From: Paenibacillus plantiphilus
GTDB lineage: Bacteria; Bacillota; Bacilli; Paenibacillales; Paenibacillaceae
Assembly (NCBI RefSeq): GCF_927798095.1
Contig: NZ_CAKMMF010000001.1
Span: 248,001-312,000 of the forward strand
Length of the DNA: 64,000 nucleotides
Direction: 5' to 3'
Part shown: positions 44,937 through 53,968 of the stretch, piece by piece
How the letters are laid out: each line of letters starts with the position of its first letter
Numbering within the stretch: the stretch's first letter is position 1
Position numbers and translations under genes: made by a program
Notes under the pieces: generated by a model
Databases searched by the model: none
Told to the model about the DNA's origin: nothing
The model's input: only the letters and a program-made list of their open reading frames with translations

Positions 44937-45941
44937 TTACAGCCGAATTAGGCCGTGAATAGTTGTTTCATGGATTGCTCCAGCCAGCTCAAACCAAAAT
45001 TCACCGTCATTGTAGGTCCTTGCTGCCCGGTCTGCTGGATCTACTTCTGCGCGCCCCTTGAAGGTCGTACCATACAGGGCCACACCATCAGCATCCGCTG
45101 CGATAACCCCTTGAATATATGCGCGCTGCAGCACTGTCCGTACCACACTCTCAATTTGCGCAATGCCGGTATCGTCATAGCTAATCTTAGCAGCGTGGTT
45201 AAGCAGAGTTTGTACCCCATGCTCAATATTAAATTTGACGTAATCCTTTGAATGAATGATATCGATATACTCGCCCGAAAGTGTCTTGCCTTCGCTAGTC
45301 TGATTTTTCCCGGCCTTTACTACATATGTGTTTGCACCTGCTGTATGGATTGCCAGCAATTCCGTTCCTGATATATCTAGTGGGACAATATCGGTCAAAC
45401 CCTTGAATTTCCATGTCACTGAACCTACTGGAGCCGATCCTGCTCGCCCTATCCAAGCTGCTTCGGGATATTTTGTGATGTCCGTATGGTAGATTACAGT
45501 TGTGCGGCTATAACCAGCGCCGCGTAATACTCCCACATCAACCAAGTCATCGGAACGGGTGAAGAATTGTCGAGAATCGTTCTGTTCAACCACGTCCGCA
45601 ATATCTCCGATATCTTCAATATCTGTTGTCGTGCTCACAAGGAAATACCAGTCCTTTGTGAAAGCTTCGGTCAATACTTCTGCGATCGTCTGCTCTGTAC
45701 CTCCAGTTCGACGGCACATGATAGCAATCTCAGCAGGAGAATCGTCGCCTTGATTTAGCAACGCATAGGCCGCCTTATATTCTTCCGTTGACGAAGCAAA
45801 ATCCGCTTTGACACCTTCTATATCTAAATAGGTTTTGTATGCGGCGCCCGTAGCACTTGCACCTAAGACTAGAGGTTTGCCAAACCCCAGCTTGGGCGTA
45901 GGGCGCTCAATGTCGATAATTACATTTACGTCTTTAGCCAA
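44937..45941 (-). CDS. Tail sheath protein (DUF3383-like)
   Basis: A 334-residue protein (MAKDVNVIIDIERPTPKLGF, VEQNDSRQFFTRSDDLVDV, YIQGVIAADADGVALYGTTF) matching the DUF3383 sheath group, shorter than classic sheath proteins. It should form the contractile outer tail layer. Its start overlaps the neck gene by 8 bases. Confidence 0.83.
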   Translation of the reverse strand: MAKDVNVIIDIERPTPKLGFGKPLVLGASATGAAYKTYLDIEGVKADFASSTEEYKAAYALLNQGDDSPAEIAIMCRRTGGTEQTIAEVLTEAFTKDWYFLVSTTTDIEDIGDIADVVEQNDSRQFFTRSDDLVDVGVLRGAGYSRTTVIYHTDITKYPEAAWIGRAGSAPVGSVTWKFKGLTDIVPLDISGTELLAIHTAGANTYVVKAGKNQTSEGKTLSGEYIDIIHSKDYVKFNIEHGVQTLLNHAAKISYDDTGIAQIESVVRTVLQRAYIQGVIAADADGVALYGTTFKGRAEVDPADRAARTYNDGEFWFELAGAIHETTIHGLIRL

Positions 45942-46425
45942 TCGACTCCACTCCTTTTAAATTTACGATTTCTAGCGATTCTATTGGCCTGATGATGATG
46001 TTCGTCGTTCTGAAATCAACTTCAAACCCATGACGGCGCTCCCATTCGTCGCCCAATTGTATGTCCCTGTTGTCTATACTACCAATGTTGGTAACAACAA
46101 CCCCGACAGCATCCTTGAGCTGCCAGTGTCCTTCGGTCATCAACCAATCTCTTATTCGCAGAGCAAGCTCCACGCTACCCGCCCGATCAGCAGCATAAGT
46201 CTGCAAAGACACTGAGAATATCACCGTCTCGACGTGCTTCAGCTCATTTCCTTCCACAAATACAGTTGGAAATCCGATACGTTCGCCTGAAGGTTCTAAA
46301 AAATCATAGGTGACAAACGGATATTCAGGCACTTCGCCGATGTCATTCATCGGGACAATGATGACGCCGAGCTGTTCAGCTAATCCGGTGACAAGCGCCA
46401 GACGGATGTCAACGTACGGGATCAT
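45934..46425 (-). CDS. Neck/tail terminator protein (gp12-like)
   Basis: A 163-residue protein with LVTGLAEQLGVIIVPMNDIG and YPFVTYDFLEPSGER near the N terminus and IFSVSLQTYAADRAGSVELA in the middle. This resembles the phage neck terminator family that caps tails. It lies between the head-tail adaptor genes and the sheath. Confidence 0.65.
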   Translation of the reverse strand: MIPYVDIRLALVTGLAEQLGVIIVPMNDIGEVPEYPFVTYDFLEPSGERIGFPTVFVEGNELKHVETVIFSVSLQTYAADRAGSVELALRIRDWLMTEGHWQLKDAVGVVVTNIGSIDNRDIQLGDEWERRHGFEVDFRTTNIIIRPIESLEIVNLKGVESIG

Positions 46426-46756
46426 GTGTGCTCACCCGCTTCATCTTATATTGAAAAGTATCACTGTAATCAGCCCTATCGCCCTCATCATCAATGGTAT
46501 ACTGCTTGTCATTATGCTCGATGACATCCCCTTTTTGATGCTTGTAGACCGTAAATAGCCGCCGATCATCCTCGTTATATCGACCGCCATCGGCTTGCAA
46601 CAGACGATCACCCAACGGCTGGATAGCACCGCGCAACGGAATATACTCGATAACTGGTCGTACATACTCGCCTGCACTATTGCGAGATCCCTTCCCATGT
46701 CGTAAAAGGGTATAGATAACTTCATATTTCCGAATGATGCCCGCGAAGCGAAACAT
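46409..46756 (-). CDS. Head-tail adaptor/closure-type phage protein
   Basis: A 115-residue protein (YIPLRGAIQPLGDRLLQADG, DRRLFTVYKHQKGDVIEHND), beta-rich like small head closure proteins. AAGGGG lies 8 bases before the ATG at 46756; GTG/ATG codons at 46765-46759 are alternatives. Function is inferred from position. Confidence 0.6.
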   Translation of the reverse strand: MFRFAGIIRKYEVIYTLLRHGKGSRNSAGEYVRPVIEYIPLRGAIQPLGDRLLQADGGRYNEDDRRLFTVYKHQKGDVIEHNDKQYTIDDEGDRADYSDTFQYKMKRVSTHDPVR

Positions 46757-46761
46757 CACCA

Positions 46762-47232
46762 TCACCCCTTCGGAACAATCTTGAATGTCAAACTCTCCCG
46801 CAAATCCTGTTCTGCCCGCAAAAGTTTCTTTCCACCAACCTTGTACTTGGCATATATCGGTGAAATAGGCGGTTGTTTAATGCGGTCAAAGTTTTTCTCC
46901 ATTTTTCCCAATGCCAGCTGACCAATTTCTTCATATAGAGACTCGATATCGCGTTCCCCGCGAGCAATTTCGTTTATTCCCTTACGAACAAGCTTGCTAA
47001 TAGCTGCCTGAGCTTTCTTCTTTCCTGTGCCGATAAATGATCGCGCCGGAATCTTCATTTTTACTGATCCATACTCATGAACTCCTGCAATCATCGCAAG
47101 TTCAGCGTCCCCCTGCATCCCGACATGAACTTCATTCTGCGTGAGGGGGCGTAATCGACCTAATAGTTCAGCCATGACCATATCCCCTGTTACCTCTACA
47201 TTCGCGCGTCTATAACTCGTCCGGCGACTCAT
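46762..47232 (-). CDS. HK97 gp10-like/virion morphogenesis-type protein
   Basis: A 156-residue basic protein with VHVGMQGDAELAMIAGVHEYG and IPARSFIGTGKKKAQ, a pattern common in tail-completion or gp10-like proteins of head-tail joining. It overlaps the connector gene by 4 bases. Family call is moderate. Confidence 0.6.
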   Translation of the reverse strand: MSRRTSYRRANVEVTGDMVMAELLGRLRPLTQNEVHVGMQGDAELAMIAGVHEYGSVKMKIPARSFIGTGKKKAQAAISKLVRKGINEIARGERDIESLYEEIGQLALGKMEKNFDRIKQPPISPIYAKYKVGGKKLLRAEQDLRESLTFKIVPKG

Positions 47233-47762
47233 ATCCAGCGCCCCACGTATGGCGATATTAAAGAGATGACTGCAGGCGGTAGACTACTACTATCGTCGGT
47301 ATAGCCTACGGATATATCTCCAACCCGCTCCGACTTTACGCCTGGACTACGCAACAAAACTTGTGAATATAGCAGACATGCTAGTTCCAACGCTTCAGGC
47401 AGTGTCCTTGGATTCTCCTCAGTCGCATCCTTTGGCAATACATAACCACCGATATAACTTATTGATATGTTATGATCGCCTGTCGGCCAGCCATGGGGAC
47501 GGTAGAGCCTACCCTCGTCCAAAATCTCATAATCCCAAACGCTTGGGATTTCCACGATAGTATGCACGGGATAGTTTCGTAGATTAATGTATTTTGATGT
47601 TACATGCCCGCTGATGCGTTCAGAATAAGATTGTTTGCGAAAGGATCGCTTACAATAATTTTCAATAGCAGCTGATGCCGCCGCAATCTGCAGCATCAGC
47701 AAATCATCAAGCTCGCTCATCTCTGGCATGATGCCTCTCAGACGTTCAACAGTTGTGAGCAT
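47229..47762 (-). CDS. Head-tail connector protein (gp6-like)
   Basis: A 177-residue protein with an N-terminal helical part (LLMLQIAAASAAIENYCKRS) and a beta segment (ISISYIGGYVLP), then LPPAVISLISPYVGRW at the C terminus. This fits the gp6-like connector family that follows the capsid gene. Codons for IPSVWDYEI contain the palindrome at 47531-47550. Confidence 0.78.
   Translation of the reverse strand: MLTTVERLRGIMPEMSELDDLLMLQIAAASAAIENYCKRSFRKQSYSERISGHVTSKYINLRNYPVHTIVEIPSVWDYEILDEGRLYRPHGWPTGDHNISISYIGGYVLPKDATEENPRTLPEALELACLLYSQVLLRSPGVKSERVGDISVGYTDDSSSLPPAVISLISPYVGRWI
47531..47550. repeat. Palindrome sharing its core with the cassette-flanking repeats
   Basis: AATCCCAA and TTGGGATT arms (8 bp, perfect) flank a 4-base centre inside the connector gene. 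Read on the minus strand, its core CCAAGCGTTTGGGATT (16 bases) is identical to the repeats at 55248 and 56176. Confidence 0.7.
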
Positions 47763-47780
47763 CTTGCACCTCCTAACTTA

Positions 47781-48947
47781 CTACGTAATCGTCAGTTCAC
47801 CATACACGATAGCTTCATCGTCAAATATTTTGACGTCTTCGCGCTGGATCGCACGAACATCTGTTGTATTCCGACCGAAAGACTTGCCGCCGACATTCGT
47901 CGAGGCGATGGAATACTGCTGGCGGTCGAATAATACGATAGTTTCTTTTAGATCGCCAATGATGAGAGGTGCTTTTTTCGTCGTTGTGCCGGTAGTCGGT
48001 AACCAACGATTCGCAATGACCACAACCGGCTTTCCGAAAAGAAGTTTCTGCGTCGGTTGAGTTGGATTCGGCTGCAGCATAGCGCGATTGTCTGCGTCTT
48101 TCAATTGATCCAGAAAATTAAAGCCGTCCTGATTCGTAAGAATGATACTATTGTTCGAAATAGATGGATCAAGCGTGACGTTTACGACCTTCTTAATAGC
48201 ATCCAAGTCAGCAACGGCCACTTTCGTTTTCGTCGCCAGTAAAGCAAGAATTAGCTTGTTTCTAGTAACAACAGATTTTTTGCCGATCCACTTCGCGATG
48301 TAGGACATCAAGTTTTGATCTGTGTCCTGCAATAATGTGTTAGAAATCGGAAGAATGCCGCCACGATCCTTAATGAGATAGGAGATCGACTTGAATTTTG
48401 GATTGTCCATATCGTCCAGATCCGTCAGCTCCGTAATCTCTGTAAACTCCGTAATATCGGAATTTTTCTCAATTACACGCGAACCCGAGCGCGTAGACAC
48501 AGGCTCAACAGTGACGTATGATTCCAGCGATACAAATTGACGCTTGTATTCGAGAATCATAGTTTGAATGTCTTGAGGAACGACAAGGCCGCCATCTTCT
48601 CCCACACCACCCTGCATACCTGCGCGAACCTCTTCAATGGCTTCCTCGATCAATGCCCGCTCCTCGCTGTTCAATGGCTTATTGCGAAGTGATTTCAAGA
48701 AGGCGCTACGATATTGCATGACCTTGTCCGGTTTGTCACCGCGATTCTCTGGCTCGTGAATGGGATCGGTATCGCCTGGGTTATCCAGTCCGCGCATTTC
48801 CACGAGCAAATCAATTTGATTCCGCAGCTCCTGCGCGGCATCCTTCGCTGCACGCGCCTCCGTCATCTTGCCTTCTGCCGCCAAGCTTCTTGCCTCTTCC
48901 AACTTCTTCGCCAGTTTCTGACGTAACTCGCGCTCTTTCTCGTCCAT
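47781..48947 (-). CDS. HK97-family major capsid protein
   Basis: A 388-residue capsid protein. Residues 1-50 are a charged coiled coil (LRQKLAKKLEEARSLAAEGK), the scaffolding delta domain removed by the prohead protease. The remainder has the HK97-fold signatures GGLVVPQDIQTMILEYKRQF, PISNTLLQDTDQNLMSYIAK and the C-terminal DVRAIQREDVKIFDDEAIVY. A gap of 43 bases separates it from the protease gene. Confidence 0.95.
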   Translation of the reverse strand: MDEKERELRQKLAKKLEEARSLAAEGKMTEARAAKDAAQELRNQIDLLVEMRGLDNPGDTDPIHEPENRGDKPDKVMQYRSAFLKSLRNKPLNSEERALIEEAIEEVRAGMQGGVGEDGGLVVPQDIQTMILEYKRQFVSLESYVTVEPVSTRSGSRVIEKNSDITEFTEITELTDLDDMDNPKFKSISYLIKDRGGILPISNTLLQDTDQNLMSYIAKWIGKKSVVTRNKLILALLATKTKVAVADLDAIKKVVNVTLDPSISNNSIILTNQDGFNFLDQLKDADNRAMLQPNPTQPTQKLLFGKPVVVIANRWLPTTGTTTKKAPLIIGDLKETIVLFDRQQYSIASTNVGGKSFGRNTTDVRAIQREDVKIFDDEAIVYGELTIT

Positions 48948-48990
48948 GGTTGACCTCCAAATGTTTGATTTTTGATATAAAAAAGACCGA

Positions 48991-49590
48991 TTAGCTCAGG
49001 GCCAATAGGTCGATTTCCAGCAAGAGTTGTTCTTTTTCGAGTTTTCGCTGCTCCTTCGTCGTGATTCCGAACTGCTCAATGCTTCGCTGATTAACTTCGC
49101 TATCCGGATAGGCCGGGAACGGCGTCGGCGATACTTCATGGAGGTTGATTTCGAGCAGCGTTCGCTCGTACACATCCTCATCTTTCAAATACGCCCATGC
49201 ATCTTGTCGGACGTTGAAGCCGAAGCTCACACCGTCTACGTCGCCTCGTTGGATCGATTCATAGGCATCGTTCCCCCATGAATTATTAGGTAGATCGATT
49301 TCGAACGCGAGGCCCGTGTTATCTTCGTGAAGCCTGAGCGTTTGATTCTTGGTTGACCCAAGGACAAAGTCGCTCCGATGGTTCCAAAGCGCCTTAATCG
49401 TATTCTCGGACAGCGACCGGATAAAAGCACCCTTGGCCACGCGCTCATAGAACTCGCCCCAAATGAGATGGCTGCGCTGGTTGAAACGAACGACATACCC
49501 GCCGATCGTCCGCTTGCTGCTTCCTTCTTCGCTGCCTGTACTGCGGACTTGGATCTGATCCGGCATATATCGAATGACTTTTTCACTCAC
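48991..49590 (-). CDS. HK97-family prohead protease
   Basis: A 199-residue serine protease that cuts the capsid scaffold. It has RTIGGYVVRFNQRSHLIWGE at the N terminus, the catalytic-His region LWNHRSDFVLGST and the catalytic Ser in DVDGVSFGF. The best start is GTG at 49590 (GGGAGG 8 bases before), which overlaps the portal stop. Confidence 0.92.
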   Translation of the reverse strand: MSEKVIRYMPDQIQVRSTGSEEGSSKRTIGGYVVRFNQRSHLIWGEFYERVAKGAFIRSLSENTIKALWNHRSDFVLGSTKNQTLRLHEDNTGLAFEIDLPNNSWGNDAYESIQRGDVDGVSFGFNVRQDAWAYLKDEDVYERTLLEINLHEVSPTPFPAYPDSEVNQRSIEQFGITTKEQRKLEKEQLLLEIDLLALS

Positions 49591-50878
49591 CTTTTGCACC
49601 TCCCTTCGCATCGGTACTGAGTCCGGCCTTCAGCATTTGATACTGGTCCATCTTCTCTAAGTTGACATAGTTCAGGCTGACGAAATGCACATCGCCTTTT
49701 TCGCCGATGTTATCAGCCTCCTCCAGCTCACGCACCTCGTTAATCGTGTACACACCAATTTCGATCATCAGCTTGTAAAAGGCTCCCCGGCTCGCGCTAT
49801 CGCCCCGCAACTCTGCGGCAACGTTGAACTTTGTATAGTACCGCTTTCGCTCAAGCTCCGTGAAGCACTTGTAATCAAGCTCCTGCTCCCAATTCGTAAT
49901 GATCGGCTGCAGTGTGCTTTTGACGTATTCAAGCGATTGATTTTCCATGTTGGAAAATTTGACGTCTGTCAGGCCCAGCTTGTACCCCGGCACTTTGTAA
50001 ATCTTAGCGACTTCCATAATGCCGAATTTGCTTGTCTCAATGAATTGCGCGTCATTGAGCGGCATGCCGAGGTTCTGGTATTCCATTCCCGCATCCAAGA
50101 TAGCTATGCGATGCGCGTTGTTCATGCCAGAGTTGGCTTTCTGCCATTCGTCACGTGCCTTGTCTTTGGCCGGCTTGTCCAGCGTGGCATTTGGGATCTT
50201 CAGAATGCCGCGCGTTGCTGTTCCGTTAGCGTAAAAGCCCCCTAGAAACTTGCGCTGCGACTTCTGTACACCAAGCTCTTCACGAATGACCGATATGGGC
50301 GTAATGCCTTTCAAGCCGGATTTGCTGATGGACTTAAAATGAAGCACATCGTAATGCCTGAGCTTTCGCATTTCTCCGCTTGGAAGCGTCGTCACATACC
50401 AAACCTCACCCGTTACAAGGTCCGTATGCACATCCGTTTTACCCGGATCAAGTGGCCAGAATGCTTTTGGCATGCCGTTGAAGGGGCCGTTTGTTTCCCA
50501 TTCGATGTTAGCGTAACCGTTACCCCATACCATGGTATGGACTTGCATCAGCTCTTTGAAGGTGTAGGCGCTCATGTATGGATTTGCTCGCGTCCCGAGC
50601 AGTCTTGACACCGGATGGCCACTGTCGCGTTCTATGCCGCCATTACGACGCCTGAACACTTGTATCGGAAGCTTACCGATATCTCCTCCTACGATGGAAG
50701 CACAGGTATACACGTTGCTGTTCAGCAATGAACCTTCATTGGTCACGCTCTCTCCGCTGGAGGTATTGGCCCCGCCGCCGAAGAGATTCAGAAGCCAATT
50801 CGGAGGATTTGCCAAGCTTCCGCTCTCCTCTGCCGACCGGCGTTCTCGCCATCGTTGGAAAAAATTCCTTCGTTTCAT
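49583..50878 (-). CDS. HK97-family portal protein
   Basis: A 431-residue portal through which DNA is packaged. It shows the family pattern VYTCASIVGGDIGKLPIQVF, PYMSAYTFKELMQVHTMVWG, LRHYDVLHFKSI and the late IYKVPGYKLGLTD, and is flanked by terminase and protease. Confidence 0.94.
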   Translation of the reverse strand: MKRRNFFQRWRERRSAEESGSLANPPNWLLNLFGGGANTSSGESVTNEGSLLNSNVYTCASIVGGDIGKLPIQVFRRRNGGIERDSGHPVSRLLGTRANPYMSAYTFKELMQVHTMVWGNGYANIEWETNGPFNGMPKAFWPLDPGKTDVHTDLVTGEVWYVTTLPSGEMRKLRHYDVLHFKSISKSGLKGITPISVIREELGVQKSQRKFLGGFYANGTATRGILKIPNATLDKPAKDKARDEWQKANSGMNNAHRIAILDAGMEYQNLGMPLNDAQFIETSKFGIMEVAKIYKVPGYKLGLTDVKFSNMENQSLEYVKSTLQPIITNWEQELDYKCFTELERKRYYTKFNVAAELRGDSASRGAFYKLMIEIGVYTINEVRELEEADNIGEKGDVHFVSLNYVNLEKMDQYQMLKAGLSTDAKGGAKGE

Positions 50879-50889
50879 GTTTCACCCCC

Positions 50890-52680
50890 TTAGAATGAGA
50901 AGTCTTCGCTCATGATGTGTTCATTCAGGTCGATGCTGTTATCGCGGGTCATCGCCCGAACCATGGCATTGAGGATCGCCGCGATCAGGTCTATACGCTG
51001 GCTATCATCCTTGTGCTTTTTGGAAAGCTTGATGTTTCCGTTGTTGTCCGAAACTTCGATCGCATTCGATAGGCACCAGGTAAGCAGCTCGCTACCATCG
51101 TGTACAATGAGCCCCTGAAGCACCAGTTCTCTGAAGAACTTCGTCGGCTCGGACAACGTCTGTACACCCTGCCGGATCTCGACCCGCTCATACCCTTCCG
51201 CTTCAAGCTCGCTCGTGAAGTGTGTAGCGTTGTATGGGTCATAGCAAACTTCTTTAATTATCCAGCTTTGTTCTTGCTCTCGCTGTTGGATATGCGACTT
51301 GATGAAGCTGTAGTCGACCACCGATCCCGGCGTAAGGGTACACCATCCTCGCTCCGCCCAATAGCGATAAGGAACCCTGTCGCTATGTTCGTGCTTCGTC
51401 GCACTTTCTTGCGGCATGAAGCCATGGGCGGTCACGGCATAACGACCATCCGGCAAGCGGAACACGAATCCCGCTGCAGTGAGGTCCGTCGTCTTGGATA
51501 AGTCGAGGCCGTTCCACGTTTCAAAACCTCGCACCAAATCAAAAAAGGCGTCCCGCGATATCGCAAGCGCCTTCCATTTGTCCATTATACCGGACATAAA
51601 TTTATCTTCACTGTCAGCCTGCCAAAGGTTCACACGCTTCGTTAGCCATTCTCGGATCTTAGCAGCATCGCCTGAATTGAATGCTTCATCATGCTCCGTC
51701 TTTATTTCTTTGAGCAACGCTTGCGAGTATTCGTTCTCTTCCTGGAGTATAGGATTTGCTTTCGGCCAAGTGCTTTGATCGTGCGGATCGTCTCCCTTGT
51801 CCAATGTCCGGATCATGGCGAATGTCGTCTCAATCATCGGTATATCCCCGCGAAGTATTTTTTCGTGGGAGTCCCGTTCCTTCTTGCAAGGATTGTTCTC
51901 TGCGTTCTTTCCAGCGGTTGTAATAATCAACATCAACGACTGAAGCCTTTTGCCAAATCCCGAACGTAGAACGTCAACGATTTCACTCGTTGGATGCGCA
52001 TGGTATTCGTCAATGATGACAATACAAGGAGCACCGGAGTCCTTATTCTTCGTGTCCTTGGATAATGGCCGTAGCCATCCCCCGCGTGTTGAATGCTCAA
52101 TGTAAGTCCGTTTTATGCGAAGCCGCTTCAAGATGTCCGGACTCTTTTCACCCATCTTTTGAGCGTCGCCCCACACACGCCTCGCTTGTCCCTTATCGAC
52201 GGCTGCGCATTCGACTTCGGGCATGTCTTCGTAGCGCTTTTGATCGGGATCGTCCGGCGGATAGACACAATCACCGCACATCCCGTATAAAGCGATACCT
52301 GACATTTCTGTTGACTTAACATTTCCGCGAGCACGCTCGTTGTAAGATAAAACAAAGCGTCGTTTACCGCTCTCCATGTGGACCCATCCGAACAAGCAGC
52401 CGAGGTCGAACTTCTGGAATGGAAGAAGCTCTATCAATTGCCCACTGAACGGCCCCCGGACATGGCGGCAGCATCTTTCAAACCATTCGAAGATACGATC
52501 CGCACGGCTCTCATCAAAAACGAACGGGAAATCCAGAGTCGCTTGGCGCTGTAGGTCGTCAAGATGGCGCTGGCAGGCAAGGATCTCCAGCTCACAAGCT
52601 TTGCGGATGCCTAAAACGATTTCGGCGGCGTAACGATTGGTCGGGTGCAGATCATCCCAATCAATCGAAGAGTCCAGCAT
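50890..52680 (-). CDS. terL: Terminase large subunit
   Basis: A 596-residue packaging motor. The ATPase part has ARGNVKST (Walker A-like, about residue 120) and APCIVIIDEYHAH (Walker B). The nuclease part starts around GLDLSKTTDLTAAGF with acidic residues. The start at 52680 has GAGAGG 9 bases before and overlaps terS; an upstream in-frame stretch to 52737 is unlikely. Confidence 0.95.
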   Translation of the reverse strand: MLDSSIDWDDLHPTNRYAAEIVLGIRKACELEILACQRHLDDLQRQATLDFPFVFDESRADRIFEWFERCCRHVRGPFSGQLIELLPFQKFDLGCLFGWVHMESGKRRFVLSYNERARGNVKSTEMSGIALYGMCGDCVYPPDDPDQKRYEDMPEVECAAVDKGQARRVWGDAQKMGEKSPDILKRLRIKRTYIEHSTRGGWLRPLSKDTKNKDSGAPCIVIIDEYHAHPTSEIVDVLRSGFGKRLQSLMLIITTAGKNAENNPCKKERDSHEKILRGDIPMIETTFAMIRTLDKGDDPHDQSTWPKANPILQEENEYSQALLKEIKTEHDEAFNSGDAAKIREWLTKRVNLWQADSEDKFMSGIMDKWKALAISRDAFFDLVRGFETWNGLDLSKTTDLTAAGFVFRLPDGRYAVTAHGFMPQESATKHEHSDRVPYRYWAERGWCTLTPGSVVDYSFIKSHIQQREQEQSWIIKEVCYDPYNATHFTSELEAEGYERVEIRQGVQTLSEPTKFFRELVLQGLIVHDGSELLTWCLSNAIEVSDNNGNIKLSKKHKDDSQRIDLIAAILNAMVRAMTRDNSIDLNEHIMSEDFSF

Positions 52681-53146
52681 TAGGATCATCCTCTCCGTCA
52701 GCCTGCTTTTTGGCGAGACGAGCGCGTGACTCAGCATTTAGACCCAGCTTGTTCGAATATTGCAAGGCGATTCCGGCATAACGCTGCGACATTTGTACAT
52801 AGGCATTGGGAACTTGTACACCCGACTTGTTGGTTTCGGTATAACCGTGTACATCAATGAGTCGGTTCGACTCCTGAACCTTGGATACAGCGTCACAGTA
52901 GATTCCAAGCACATCTTCATCCACTTTATCGAGCACGCCGAACTCTTCCATATCTTTCACGGTCTTTCGCCATACTTTTCTAGCAGAATCGTCCAACCAC
53001 TCCGGAATTTTTAATTTAATCCGCTTTTTTCGCTCAAACTTTTTGGCAGCCGCTTCTCTCGATTCAACTTCTTGCTTGGTCCAGTTCTTGCCACCGCCTT
53101 TTTTGCCGACCCGCATGTGATTGAAATTAATTACAGAATTGCCCAT
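52661..53146 (-). CDS. terS: Terminase small subunit, P27 family
   Basis: A 161-residue protein with the P27 pattern: RIKLKIPEWLDDSARKVWRK, LGIYCDAVSKVQESNRLIDV and SNKLGLNAESRARLAKKQ. It recognises phage DNA for packaging. AGGAGG lies 7 bases before the ATG. P27 TerS with a nearby HNH gene is typical of cos phages. Confidence 0.93.
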   Translation of the reverse strand: MGNSVINFNHMRVGKKGGGKNWTKQEVESREAAAKKFERKKRIKLKIPEWLDDSARKVWRKTVKDMEEFGVLDKVDEDVLGIYCDAVSKVQESNRLIDVHGYTETNKSGVQVPNAYVQMSQRYAGIALQYSNKLGLNAESRARLAKKQADGEDDPNAGLFD

Positions 53147-53322
53147 TTATATACCTCCTCTCGTTCCCGATTCCTCCACGGGGACATTTTTTCGCAATCG
53201 AGTCCGACGCGGTCTAGAAGTAGTCAAAAAAAATTTGATATCCGGGGGGCTCGCCTTTATTCGGAGGAAAATAGTAATATTTGTCGAATAAAGAAAAAAT
53301 AATAATGAAAGGTGGCAGAAAT

Positions 53323-53952
53323 GTGAGCAAATTTTATCCCCCAAAGTTTAATGCTGAACAATTTCATTGTCCAAGATGTAAAGTATACGCATCTCAAAGG
53401 TGGTTTGTCGCTCTTACTAATAACGGACAAACCATTACTGATACGAAAGCCAGCGAATGTGCGCATTGCAACAGATATTCTATTTGGGTCAATAAATTAC
53501 TCCTTTTCCCCAATGAAACCAGCGCACCTGTGGCACATGCAGATATGCCTAAAGCTATCCATGAGGATTATCAGGAAGCCTCAGCTATACTCAAACACTC
53601 ACCACGTGGTGCTGCCGCATTGCTAAGACTAGCGGTGCAAAAATTAATGGTTGAGCTCGGTGAAGAAGGAAAGGATATCAATAAAGATATTGGCTCATTA
53701 GTAAAAAAAGGGCTTCCTGAAGAAGTACAACAAGCACTTGATATAGTTCGTGTTGTTGGAAATGAATCAGTTCATCCTGGATCTTTCGATATCCGTGACA
53801 ATCAAGATACCGCAATTCAATTATTTGAATTGATCAACTTCATAGTTGAAGAGCGCATAACTCGAAAAAAGAAAATCAACGCTCTTTATACGCAGTTGCC
53901 CCCTAAAAAACTAGAAGGAATTGAGCAAAGAGACGGAACAAAAACCACTTAG
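53323..53952 (+). CDS. DUF4145-domain protein (plus-strand cargo gene)
   Basis: A 209-residue protein on the opposite strand to its phage neighbours. The N terminus has two CxxC pairs (HCPRCKVY and CAHCNRYS) suggesting a zinc ribbon. The C-terminal part is DUF4145-like (GAAALLRLAVQKLMVELGEE, VRVVGNESVHPG). DUF4145 occurs in restriction subunits and in stand-alone phage cargo; the molecular role is unknown. The GTG at 53323 follows AAAGGTGG; an ATG at 53305 is less likely. It has its own terminator. Confidence 0.8.
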   Translation: MSKFYPPKFNAEQFHCPRCKVYASQRWFVALTNNGQTITDTKASECAHCNRYSIWVNKLLLFPNETSAPVAHADMPKAIHEDYQEASAILKHSPRGAAALLRLAVQKLMVELGEEGKDINKDIGSLVKKGLPEEVQQALDIVRVVGNESVHPGSFDIRDNQDTAIQLFELINFIVEERITRKKKINALYTQLPPKKLEGIEQRDGTKTT

Positions 53953-53968
53953 CAAGTGGTTTTTTTAT
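53941..53968 (+). terminator. Terminator of the DUF4145 gene
   Basis: AAAACCACTT pairs with AAGTGGTTTT around a short loop that includes the stop codon; seven T residues follow. On the minus strand it also overlaps the end of the HNH gene. Confidence 0.88.

Noticed and set aside
53257-53466. Minus-strand ORF opposite the DUF4145 start
   Set aside because: Antisense shadow with no conserved motif; the plus-strand gene has a better start, family match and terminator.
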